DNA of 8,680 nt from NCBI GenBank assembly GCA_031270145.1, contig JAISYD010000248.1:1-8680 (forward strand), in the 5' to 3' direction. The position numbers were made by a program, and so were the translations under genes. How positions within the stretch are numbered: position 1 is the first letter of the stretch; each line of letters begins with the position of its first letter. Origin of the DNA: Planctomycetota bacterium. Lineage in GTDB: Bacteria > Planctomycetota > SZUA-567. Below the pieces are notes generated by a model. It was not told the DNA's origin, searched no databases, and worked only from the letters and a program-made list of their open reading frames with translations. Shown here one piece after another: positions 1-6,559 of the stretch.

Positions 1-2421
1 CCCGGGCGGTAGCGTCCCGGCCCTGGCCCGCCGCCAGATCCCAAGCGCCTCGTCCGAGGCATAGGGGCGCCAGCGCAGGTCGAGGCGCGGGCGGCGGCAG
101 CCCGCCCCCCGCAGCCAGCCTAGCCGCCCGGCCAGGGAAAACGGCCGCTCGCCGGTGACCACGCTGCCGCAGGATTGGGGCCAAAGACGGATGCCGCCGC
201 TTTTTTCCATTTTCAGCTCAAGACCGGTCCCCCGATGCGGACAACGGACGCTCCCGCCTTGGCAAAGGCCGATATGGGCCTGGGCGCAGGCCGCCGAAAT
301 GAAAAGCGGGATTTCGGAATAAACCGGCGCCCAGAATTTGTCCGGAAATTCCCGGAGCAGCTCCAGCCAATTTTCCCCGTCGTCCTCGGGCGACAGGGTG
401 AGGCGGGAAAAACCGAGTCCGGCCAATTGCCCCGCCGCCAGCCGGTTCAATATTGGCAACGTCCAATCAACCGCCAAATCCGCCCCGGCCAGGGCCGCTA
501 ATCGTTCCCGGCCGGCCAAACCGGGGAGCAGCCAGCGCCGCCAAGCGTTTTTCACCCACGGGGCGATCAGGCTTTCCAGATCGCCCCGCTGGATGACCGG
601 CAAGGCGAGACGGATTTTATCCCGGCCGGCGCGACTAGCCAGGCGGTTGAGCGCTTCGGGTTTTTCGGCTCCCTCCAGCCCCACGATCACCTCGGCGCAA
701 GCGGCGAAGTCGGCGGCGGCGAAGCCGTCGAGTGAAGTCGGATCATCCACGAAAATGCTCCAACGGAATTCGCCTCCGGATTGGCCGGGGGCGGCTTCGC
801 GGGCGGTGGCGCAATTCGCCAAATCATCGGCGATGGCGGTGGCTTTCTTCGCCAATTCCCTTTCCAGGCCGGCCAGCCAATCCCGCCGCAAGCGATTCCA
901 GTCGCCGGGACGGAGGAACAGCGCCCGGGGATTGTTGAACCGCAAGCTGGCCAAGGCGAAACGCTTGCCGCCCAGCCGCGAAAACGCCTGCCTGGCCGCC
1001 GCCGCCGCCGCCCATTCGCCGTCCCGGGCCGGAAAGGCGGGAACGTCCGTCTCCAGGGTGAATGTCGTCTCTCCGATCCCGCCCCGGCAGACGACGCGGG
1101 CGGTTCCGCCGGCCGCCTCTCCGGCCGACAACGATATTTCCACGTCAATGGGCCGTCCGAGACCGAATTTTCCCGGTTTAGGGCTGGCGAAAGGCCAGGC
1201 GCGCTTGACCGCCTGTGAAGACGACAAGTACAGAGGGAGGCCGGGCCTTAGCTTCGGCGCGTCCGCTGGCGCGGCCAGCGCCGCCTCCTCGCCGGCCGGC
1301 ACGGCGAAGACGGGTTCCAGCCGCCGATTTCGGATCAGGTAAAGATGATCGATGGCGAAGCCTAGCGGCCTGGACTGGCCGGGGAGGTCGATTTGGCAGC
1401 CATCGTGGCGTTCCAGCCGCATGCTGGGGCGGAAGCGTATTCCCGGTCCGGCCGGGGTGCGGATCAACCCCTTGATTTGCCCGATTCGCGAGCCTCGGTG
1501 GCCGACTGTTTCCGGATCAGCCGCGTCGGGATTGCGTTTGCCGTCCAGGAAAAACTTGGTCCAAGGCCTGGCGAAAATGGTTTTAAGTCCTGCCTCGGCC
1601 GCTTGTCTGGCGTCCGGCGGCATTTTGCCGTCCAGGATTTTCCGGTAATAGTCGACCGTGGCCGCCACATAGAGGGGGCTTTTCTTGCGGCCTTCGATTT
1701 TCAGGCTGGCGACCCCGGCCCGGGCCAGATCGGGCGCCCGTTCGCCTATGGCCAAATCCTTCAACGAGAAGGGGTGGAGCCGGCCGGCCGGGGTAATGGC
1801 GGCTTCGCGGCAGGGATAGGCGCAACGGCCCCGATTGCCGCTTCGGCCTCCGGCGAGCGAGGAAAAGAAACAGAGCCCGCTGTAGGAGTAGCAAAGCGTC
1901 CCGTGTATGAAGACCTCCACCTCGATCCCAACTCCGGCGGCGATGGTCGCGACTTCCGCCAGGGTCAGCTCCCGCGCCAGGGTGACGCGGCCGCAGCCCA
2001 GGGCGGCGACTTCCCTGGCGCCGGCCAGATTGTGGATCGCCATTTGCGTGGAAGCGTGGATCGGCAGATCCGGGAAGCGTTCCCGGATCAGCCGCAACAT
2101 TCCCAGGTCCTGTACGATGATTGCGTCCACGCCGGCATCGGCGGCCATGGCGGCGGCTTTGGCGGCGTCGGCCAATTCATTTTGCTTGATCAGGGTGTTG
2201 AGGGCGAGGTAGACCCGGCGGCGGGGGGCGAGGCTATGGGCCCAGGCGGTGAATTCGATCAGCTGCCCCGGAGTGAAGTTGATCGCTCCGGCCCGGGCGG
2301 AATAGTTGGCCAAGCCGAGATAGACGGCGTCGGCGCCGTAGGCGAGGGCGGCGTGGCCGGCCTCGGGGCCGCCGGCCGGGGCGAGCAGTTCCGGAGTCCC
2401 GGCGGGGCGGGGCGGGCTCAT
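1..2421 (-). CDS. U32 family peptidase-like protein, RlhA/YdcP-type RNA hydroxylase relative (3' end cut by window)
   Basis: Open frame of 807 codons with no stop before the left window edge. The N-terminal TIM-barrel-like U32 domain (about residues 8-300) opens with ELLAPAGGPE and carries the family signature at residues 168-205, from VEVFIHGTLCYSYSG to SGNRGRCAYPCR. Cys177, Cys184, Cys200 and Cys204 match the four cysteines that bind a [4Fe-4S] cluster in studied U32 proteins. A DUF3656/collagenase-like region probably follows (about 385-505), then a long C-terminal extension with more cysteines (712, 720, 727, 752). Despite the 'peptidase' name, characterised members (RlhA, TrhP, UbiU/UbiV) hydroxylate RNA or quinone precursors; E. 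coli RlhA makes 5-hydroxycytidine in 23S rRNA. The order U32 then DUF3656 favours an RlhA-like role, but that is inference, and the protein is longer than E. coli RlhA (about 650 aa). The start ATG overlaps the hisA stop (ATGA); no strong Shine-Dalgarno precedes it, so it probably relies on translational coupling. Confidence 0.9.
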   Translation of the reverse strand, partial: MSPPRPAGTPELLAPAGGPEAGHAALAYGADAVYLGLANYSARAGAINFTPGQLIEFTAWAHSLAPRRRVYLALNTLIKQNELADAAKAAAMAADAGVDAIIVQDLGMLRLIRERFPDLPIHASTQMAIHNLAGAREVAALGCGRVTLARELTLAEVATIAAGVGIEVEVFIHGTLCYSYSGLCFFSSLAGGRSGNRGRCAYPCREAAITPAGRLHPFSLKDLAIGERAPDLARAGVASLKIEGRKKSPLYVAATVDYYRKILDGKMPPDARQAAEAGLKTIFARPWTKFFLDGKRNPDAADPETVGHRGSRIGQIKGLIRTPAGPGIRFRPSMRLERHDGCQIDLPGQSRPLGFAIDHLYLIRNRRLEPVFAVPAGEEAALAAPADAPKLRPGLPLYLSSSQAVKRAWPFASPKPGKFGLGRPIDVEISLSAGEAAGGTARVVCRGGIGETTFTLETDVPAFPARDGEWAAAAAARQAFSRLGGKRFALASLRFNNPRALFLRPGDWNRLRRDWLAGLERELAKKATAIADDLANCATAREAAPGQSGGEFRWSIFVDDPTSLDGFAAADFAACAEVIVGLEGAEKPEALNRLASRAGRDKIRLALPVIQRGDLESLIAPWVKNAWRRWLLPGLAGRERLAALAGADLAVDWTLPILNRLAAGQLAGLGFSRLTLSPEDDGENWLELLREFPDKFWAPVYSEIPLFISAACAQAHIGLCQGGSVRCPHRGTGLELKMEKSGGIRLWPQSCGSVVTGERPFSLAGRLGWLRGAGCRRPRLDLRWRPYASDEALGIWRRARAGTLPPG

Positions 2422-3146
2422 TGTCGTCCGGCCAACGCCGTCAGGGCGTCGGGGAGCGACAGTTTCCCCTCGTAGAGCGCCTTGCCGACGATGATGCCGA
2501 AAAGCGGCAATTTGCCAAGCGCCCGGATGTCGTCCGCCGAGGATACCCCGCCGCTGGCGATTATGGGTATGTCGGTGGCCAGGGTGGCGGCCCGGACGGC
2601 ATCGAGATTGACTCCGGCTAGGGCGCCGTCGCGGGATATGTCGGTGTAGATGATCGCCGCCGCCCCGGAACCGGAGAGGGAGGCGAGAAAATGGGCCGTC
2701 GCCACGTCGCTGGTTTCGGTCCAGCCCCGGATCGCCACCCGGCCGTCGCGGGCGTCGACGCCGATATTGATTCGGCCGGGCAGGGCCAGGAGCAATTCAT
2801 CCACGAATTTCCTGGATTCAAGCGCCCGGGTGCCGATGATGACCCGATCCGCCCCGAGATCGGCGAGGCGCCGCGCCTTGGCGAGATCGCGGATGCCGCC
2901 GCCCACTTCCAGCGGGATGGACACCGCCTTGGCGATGTCGCGGATATGCGGCTCGTTCTGGCTGTTTCCGTCGAAGGCGCCGTCCAGATCGACCACGTGC
3001 AGATAGGTGGCGCCCTGATCGGCCCAGCGCCGGGCCATGTCGGCCGGCGAGCCTGGATAGACGGTTTCCCGCCCCTTGTCGCCTTGGAAAAGCCGCACCG
3101 CCCTGCCGCCCCTGATGTCGATGGCCGGAAGTATGTGCATGGTCAT
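2418..3146 (-). CDS. hisA: HisA, ProFAR isomerase (phosphoribosylformimino-5-aminoimidazole carboxamide ribotide isomerase)
   Basis: A 242-residue (beta/alpha)8-barrel enzyme of normal HisA length. It catalyses the Amadori isomerisation of ProFAR to PRFAR, the fourth step of histidine biosynthesis, in the cytoplasm. Diagnostic segments are ILPAIDIRGGRAVRL with catalytic Asp10, QGDKGRETVY, HVVDLDGAF, the phosphate-binding VGGGIR (81-86), IGVDARDGRVA with catalytic Asp131, YTDISRDGALAG (167-178) and the second phosphate loop ASGGVSS (197-203). All key residues are present. The start chosen is the ATG at 3146: it overlaps the stop of the upstream gene as ATGA and has AAGGGA four bases upstream (3151-3156). 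A second in-frame ATG at 3140 would remove only two residues. The stop overlaps the start of the U32 gene in the same way. No other his gene is visible, so histidine genes are probably scattered in this genome. HisF shares the fold, but the sequence fits HisA. Confidence 0.96.
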   Translation of the reverse strand: MTMHILPAIDIRGGRAVRLFQGDKGRETVYPGSPADMARRWADQGATYLHVVDLDGAFDGNSQNEPHIRDIAKAVSIPLEVGGGIRDLAKARRLADLGADRVIIGTRALESRKFVDELLLALPGRINIGVDARDGRVAIRGWTETSDVATAHFLASLSGSGAAAIIYTDISRDGALAGVNLDAVRAATLATDIPIIASGGVSSADDIRALGKLPLFGIIVGKALYEGKLSLPDALTALAGRQ

Positions 3147-4267
3147 TCCGTCCCTTGCCGCAGCTCGTTTTGCCGCAGCCGCTCCAGCATTTCCAATTTT
3201 TCGTAACTTCCTGGCCGCTGCAGCATTTCCAGCGTTTCTGAATCTTCCGGCCGGCGGCGGGGGGGCGTCCCGGTCGGGAGGGCCGGACCGGGAGGCGTCT
3301 TCGCCGTTCCGGTCGGCCGGGCGGCGGCGGGAGCGGAGCCGCGGTTGACCAGGCTGAACGATCCGGTGCTCTCGCCGCGCAGCCGGCTGGCCAGATCCAC
3401 CGCCTCGATCTGGAGGTGGTAGCGGCCCGCCGCCAAGTCGTTGGGTACGCGCCAGATGAGGGCCACGTGAAGATCCCGGATCGGGCCGGAAAAAACCGGC
3501 GCGTATTCCCCATATTCGGGCTCGGCCCACAAGGTGGTTTGGTTGACGTCCCTGAGCCGCAGCCCGAACCTAAGCCGGCAGGCGACGCCGCCCTCGGCCG
3601 GAGTGAATTCCGCCCCGTCCACCTCGGCGTAAATCAACACGTCGTCGCCCGGCGCCAGATCCTTGTCCGCCAGGGGGACATAAACGCGGTAGCCCATGAT
3701 GTTGGAGCAGAACAGCGGAGTGGAAACCCTCAGCCCGGAGCGGGCGTCCATGAGCTTGAGGGCGGCAGTCAAATCCGCCCGCCCGGCTTCGTATTCGCCC
3801 AGGGAGAATTCAAGATAGGCGGCGATCAGGAGATACGACAAATCGTATTCGGTCGCCCTTCCCATCTTTTTCCAGCGCTCCAGCGCCTGCTCCGGCTCGT
3901 TTTTGAAAAGATGGAAAAGGGCGAGGGAGCGCAGCGCCTGGCGGTTGTCCTGGCCGGCCTCGTTTTCCAGCCTCGCCGTCAGGGAGGCGAGGGATTCGGC
4001 GGCCGCCAGGGGGGCCAGGGTCACCTCCCGTTCCGAGCGGGCCGATTGGCCGCGCAAATCCAGCAGGCGTTTTTTCAGCCGGAGCAGATCGCCCAGGGTC
4101 TGCGAGCCGGACTGGCCGTAGTCCAATTCCCGGGCGATTGCCCGATCCAGGGCCTGCAATTCGGCTTGGGGAATGGCCGCGTCGGCGGCCCCGGCGCCCA
4201 TCGCCGGGACCGCCGTGCGGAAAAGGAGCAGAAACGCCAATCCGGCCAGTTTTCCCCGTCCGGCCAT
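3143..4267 (-). CDS. Secreted protein of unknown function: helical-repeat region plus beta-sandwich domain
   Basis: 374 residues; not a protein I can name. Residues 1-27 look like a cleavable Sec signal peptide: basic MAGRGK, hydrophobic LAGLAFLLLF, and a likely cut near AMGAGA. Residues 35-175 are helical and TPR-like, including ALFHLFKNEPEQALERW and YLEFSLGEYEAGRADLTAAL, both typical of the 'workload per unit' helices of TPRs. Residues 186-307 read as a beta-sandwich: FCSNIMGYRVYVPLADKD, then PGDDVLIYAEVDG, a long strand-rich middle and a closing DLAAGRYHLQIEAVDLASR. From memory this resembles domains in planctomycete secreted proteins ('PG..VLLYAEV'), but I could not search. A Pro/Thr/Arg-rich linker (311-341) leads to a C-terminal helix with two 12-residue repeats (about 344-367). 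It starts 5 bases after the chemoreceptor stop, with GGAAGGA at 4277-4283, and its stop overlaps hisA. A periplasmic or exported location is inferred. Confidence 0.85.
   Translation of the reverse strand: MAGRGKLAGLAFLLLFRTAVPAMGAGAADAAIPQAELQALDRAIARELDYGQSGSQTLGDLLRLKKRLLDLRGQSARSEREVTLAPLAAAESLASLTARLENEAGQDNRQALRSLALFHLFKNEPEQALERWKKMGRATEYDLSYLLIAAYLEFSLGEYEAGRADLTAALKLMDARSGLRVSTPLFCSNIMGYRVYVPLADKDLAPGDDVLIYAEVDGAEFTPAEGGVACRLRFGLRLRDVNQTTLWAEPEYGEYAPVFSGPIRDLHVALIWRVPNDLAAGRYHLQIEAVDLASRLRGESTGSFSLVNRGSAPAAARPTGTAKTPPGPALPTGTPPRRRPEDSETLEMLQRPGSYEKLEMLERLRQNELRQGTE
3178..3232 (-). repeat. Short tandem repeat encoding two 12-residue units at the C-terminus of the secreted protein
   Basis: The 19-base segments at 3178-3196 and 3214-3232 match at 17 positions and are offset by exactly 36 bases, so the reading frame is kept. 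They encode LEMLQR and LEMLER within two 12-residue units (ETLEMLQRPGSY, then EKLEMLERLRQN). The spacing and codon-level identity suggest an internal duplication. The units are predicted amphipathic and helical. Confidence 0.6.
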
Positions 4268-4272
4268 GCGCC

Positions 4273-6435
4273 TTATTCCTTCCGGACCCGAAACAGCGAG
4301 ACGGGGTTGGCGGGGGACGGCAGGCTTTGTCCGAGCGAAATCATCCGGACGCCGCCGTTGGCGGGCGCCGCCGGATCGTCCTGGTCGCTGGCCAGGGGGG
4401 CGGCGTCCGAAATCAGGCGGAACTTGGCTATGCTGTGGCGCAGATCCTCGGCCTGGTTGAAGAGGGTTTTGGCCGAACCGGCGGTTTGGCCGGCGTTGAT
4501 GGTGTTTTCCTGGATGACGCTGTCGATTTGGTTCAGGCTGGTGGCGATTTGGGCCAGGGCCACCGATTGCTTGTTCGAGGAGGCGGTGATGTTCTCTATG
4601 ATGTTGGCGGCCTGCTCCGTGGCCGCCACGATGTCCCGGAATTCCTGATCCGTCCGGCTGGCTAGGGACACCCCGGCTTCCATCTTGGCGGTCATCGACT
4701 CCACCATGTCCTCGGTTTCCTTGGCCGCCTTGGCCGAGCGGCCGGAAAGGCTCCTCACCTCGTCGGCCACCACCGAGAACCCCTTGCCGTGCCGCCCCGC
4801 CCTGGCCGCCTCGACCGCCGCGTTCAGGGCCAGCAGGTTGGTCTGGAAGGCGATGTCGTCGATCAGCTTCGCCACCGTGGCTATGCGCTTGCCGGATTGC
4901 CGAATGTCCTCGATGGCAGCCGTCAGTTCGTTCACCGCGTCGTAGCCGCGCTTGGCGGCGCGGCTGCTGGCGGTGGCGAGCTCGTTGGCGTGGCTGGCGT
5001 GGCTGGCGTTCTCCTTGGCCTGGCCGTCGATGTTGCTCACCGTCTGCGAAATCTCCTCCAGGGCCGCGGCCGAGGTGAGCGCTCCCTGCGAGAGCGAGTC
5101 CGACGCCCCCGTCACCGCCGCCGCGCTTTTCCCCACCCGGTGGATGGCCAGGATCACCCCTGAAAGCATCTCGCTTTCGGTCCGCATCATGGTCTGGAAG
5201 GCCCGGCCCAGCTGATCCGACTCGGACCTGAGCGGCACCGCCCGGGTGAAGTCGCCGTTGGCCAGGGCGTCGGCCAGCTTGATTTCCTCCCGGTTGGAAT
5301 TGATCATGTCCTGCAGGGCTCGGGCCAGTTGGCCGATTTCATCCTTTTTGGCAAGCGAAGCCGGCGAGACGTTGCGGCTCAAATCTCCTTTGGCGAGGTT
5401 GGTCATCTGGTTGGCCATGACCCGGATGGGTCCGCTGATCCGGATGGACAGCGAGACGCCGAAGAATAGGGCGGCGGCGACGCCGGCGATGGAAAACGCC
5501 GCCAGATACCAGAAGCGCCTGGTGGTGACGGCCACGGCCTCGGCCGATTCGATGGAGGCGGCAGCGGCCATGGCGGCGGCGGAGTCCATCTGGTTCCTGA
5601 GTTCGGATACCTTGCCGGCCACCGCGTTGTAGTCGTTGTCCAGGTTGGTCACCAGGTATTGGGAGCGGTTCTGCGACTGCAGGGCTCGGCGGACGCTGTT
5701 CTCGGTCTGGCGGGTGATGATCTTGTTCAACGCCTCGATGTTCAGCTCGCAGGCGAGGCGGATTTCCCTGCCGTTGACGAAGGTGGTGTCGAAGGCTTTG
5801 CGGGAGGCGGCGGCGAAGAGCGGCCCGCCCCGAATCAGATCCCGGTTCAGTTCCGCCATTTTGTCCATGTTGGCCATGAACTCGCTCTGGTTTTGCCGCC
5901 AAATCCCGAGGTTCGCCTTCAATTGTTCCCATTCGTCGCGCCCGTCCGAGTCCTGGAGCAGTTGATCATAGGTTTCGCTGGCAGCCTGGATGTTTTTCAG
6001 GGCGGCCTGGATCTTCTCCCGTTGGGTTTTCAGCCAGGATTCGACCGTTTCGGTGTCCAGATGGCGCATGGTGAGGAGGAGGAACATGGAGCGCATGGAT
6101 TCGATGGTTTCAAGAATGTTGTAGCGGATGTTGCCTAGGGCGAAGGTGCGCGGCAGGACGGTGTCGCGCATGTCTTGGAACGAGGAGTTGGCTATTTTTT
6201 GCGAGAGGGCGATCTGCTTGGTGGCGAGGCGGGAATTGTCCTGGACGCGGATGTTTTCGGTCAGCGAATCGTTGGCTATCGAAATGAGCCTGGCCAGATG
6301 CTCCATGGCTTGGTTGTTGTTGTTGAGCGCCCGTTCGGCGGTTTGCAGGGACAGAGAGCCGGATACCCCGATGACCATGGGGATGAGCGAGACCAGGAGA
6401 AAGATGCTGGACAACTTATAGGTAAGGCTGTTCAT
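4273..6435 (-). CDS. Methyl-accepting chemotaxis protein (transmembrane chemoreceptor)
   Basis: 720 residues. It has an N-terminal membrane helix (about 11-31), an extracytoplasmic, mainly helical sensor region of about 275 residues (32-307), a second membrane helix starting at FWYLAAFSIAGVAAALFF (308-330) and a HAMP domain (331-384, ending DEIGQLARALQDMINS). A second HAMP-like unit follows (385-417, LADALANGDFTRAVPL and SDQLGRAFQTMM). The signalling domain (about 440-672) has the hairpin tip IDDIAFQTNLLALNAAVEAA, then RAGRHGKGFSVVADEVRSLS, which binds CheA/CheW. Methylation helices are probable around ALTSAAALEEIS. The sensor length fits a helical bimodular (HBM) or extended four-helix domain; the ligand is unknown. 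The C-terminal tail (674-720) is Ala/Pro/Asp-rich and lacks a CheR-binding NWETF-type pentapeptide. The start is the ATG at 6435, with AAAAGGGAG (6440-6448) just upstream; a TTG at 6459 would add eight residues but lacks comparable support. It is the first gene of the operon with the secreted protein, hisA and the U32 gene. No che gene is in the window. Confidence 0.97.
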   Translation of the reverse strand: MNSLTYKLSSIFLLVSLIPMVIGVSGSLSLQTAERALNNNNQAMEHLARLISIANDSLTENIRVQDNSRLATKQIALSQKIANSSFQDMRDTVLPRTFALGNIRYNILETIESMRSMFLLLTMRHLDTETVESWLKTQREKIQAALKNIQAASETYDQLLQDSDGRDEWEQLKANLGIWRQNQSEFMANMDKMAELNRDLIRGGPLFAAASRKAFDTTFVNGREIRLACELNIEALNKIITRQTENSVRRALQSQNRSQYLVTNLDNDYNAVAGKVSELRNQMDSAAAMAAAASIESAEAVAVTTRRFWYLAAFSIAGVAAALFFGVSLSIRISGPIRVMANQMTNLAKGDLSRNVSPASLAKKDEIGQLARALQDMINSNREEIKLADALANGDFTRAVPLRSESDQLGRAFQTMMRTESEMLSGVILAIHRVGKSAAAVTGASDSLSQGALTSAAALEEISQTVSNIDGQAKENASHASHANELATASSRAAKRGYDAVNELTAAIEDIRQSGKRIATVAKLIDDIAFQTNLLALNAAVEAARAGRHGKGFSVVADEVRSLSGRSAKAAKETEDMVESMTAKMEAGVSLASRTDQEFRDIVAATEQAANIIENITASSNKQSVALAQIATSLNQIDSVIQENTINAGQTAGSAKTLFNQAEDLRHSIAKFRLISDAAPLASDQDDPAAPANGGVRMISLGQSLPSPANPVSLFRVRKE

Positions 6436-6439
6436 AGCG

Positions 6440-6448
6440 CTCCCTTTT
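6440..6448 (-). promoter_or_regulatory. Ribosome binding site that decides the chemoreceptor start
   Basis: Minus strand AAAAGGGAG, ending four bases before the ATG at 6435. It is a strong Shine-Dalgarno match and favours this ATG over the in-frame TTG at 6459. Confidence 0.75.
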
Positions 6449-6476
6449 GGACGGCCCAAGGTTGTACATGGCCCTT

Positions 6477-6504
6477 AATTTATGGAATCCCCGGGCAAAG
6501 TCAA
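6477..6504 (-). promoter_or_regulatory. Predicted sigma70-type promoter for the chemoreceptor operon
   Basis: On the minus strand TTGACT (6499-6504) matches five of six bases of the -35 consensus. After a 16-base spacer comes TAAATT (6477-6482), matching four of six bases of the -10 consensus, in a locally AT-rich stretch (CATAAATTAAGG) that stands out from its GC-rich surroundings. Transcription would start near 6470, giving a leader of about 35 bases before the ATG at 6435. It lies in the only sizeable non-coding gap of the window. A motility sigma28 promoter was looked for and not seen. Confidence 0.6.
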
Positions 6505-6553
6505 TCCGCCGTGCCGCCTTTCCGCCGCCGCCCGCGACCCTCCCTTGCCCGGG
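6490..6553. repeat. Inverted repeat, 9-base perfect arms, in the intergenic region
   Basis: CCCGGGCAA at 6490-6498 pairs with TTGCCCGGG at 6545-6553 across a 46-base spacer; pairing continues after one mismatch. Each arm contains the self-complementary core CCCGGG. The left arm lies in the spacer between the -35 and -10 boxes of the predicted promoter, and the right arm lies just after the kinase stop. It could be a two-site operator or a long-range hairpin at the end of the kinase transcript. With such GC-rich sequence, chance is possible. There is no U-run after it, so it is not a standard intrinsic terminator. Confidence 0.4.
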
Positions 6554-6559
6554 CGGCCC

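Noticed and set aside
338..2475. Long plus-strand open frames (338-1342 and 1393-2475) opposite the U32 gene
   Set aside because: Composition is Gly/Pro/Arg/Ala-rich with no recognisable domain, and they lie antisense to a well-conserved protein; GC-rich codon use suppresses stops on the opposite strand.
3147..3530. 128-residue N-terminal extension of HisA from a GTG at 3530
   Set aside because: It lies wholly inside the upstream gene in another frame; HisA begins at MTMHILPAID with a good Shine-Dalgarno and an ATGA overlap.
3416..4648. 410-codon plus-strand frame opposite the secreted protein and the chemoreceptor 3' end
   Set aside because: No domain, spans two real genes and their junction, and has typical shadow composition.
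6499..6515. Possible sigma54 promoter (minus strand GGCACGGCGGATTGAC)
   Set aside because: The -12 element has TTGA rather than TTGC and the spacing is one base too long; the overlapping sigma70 match is better.
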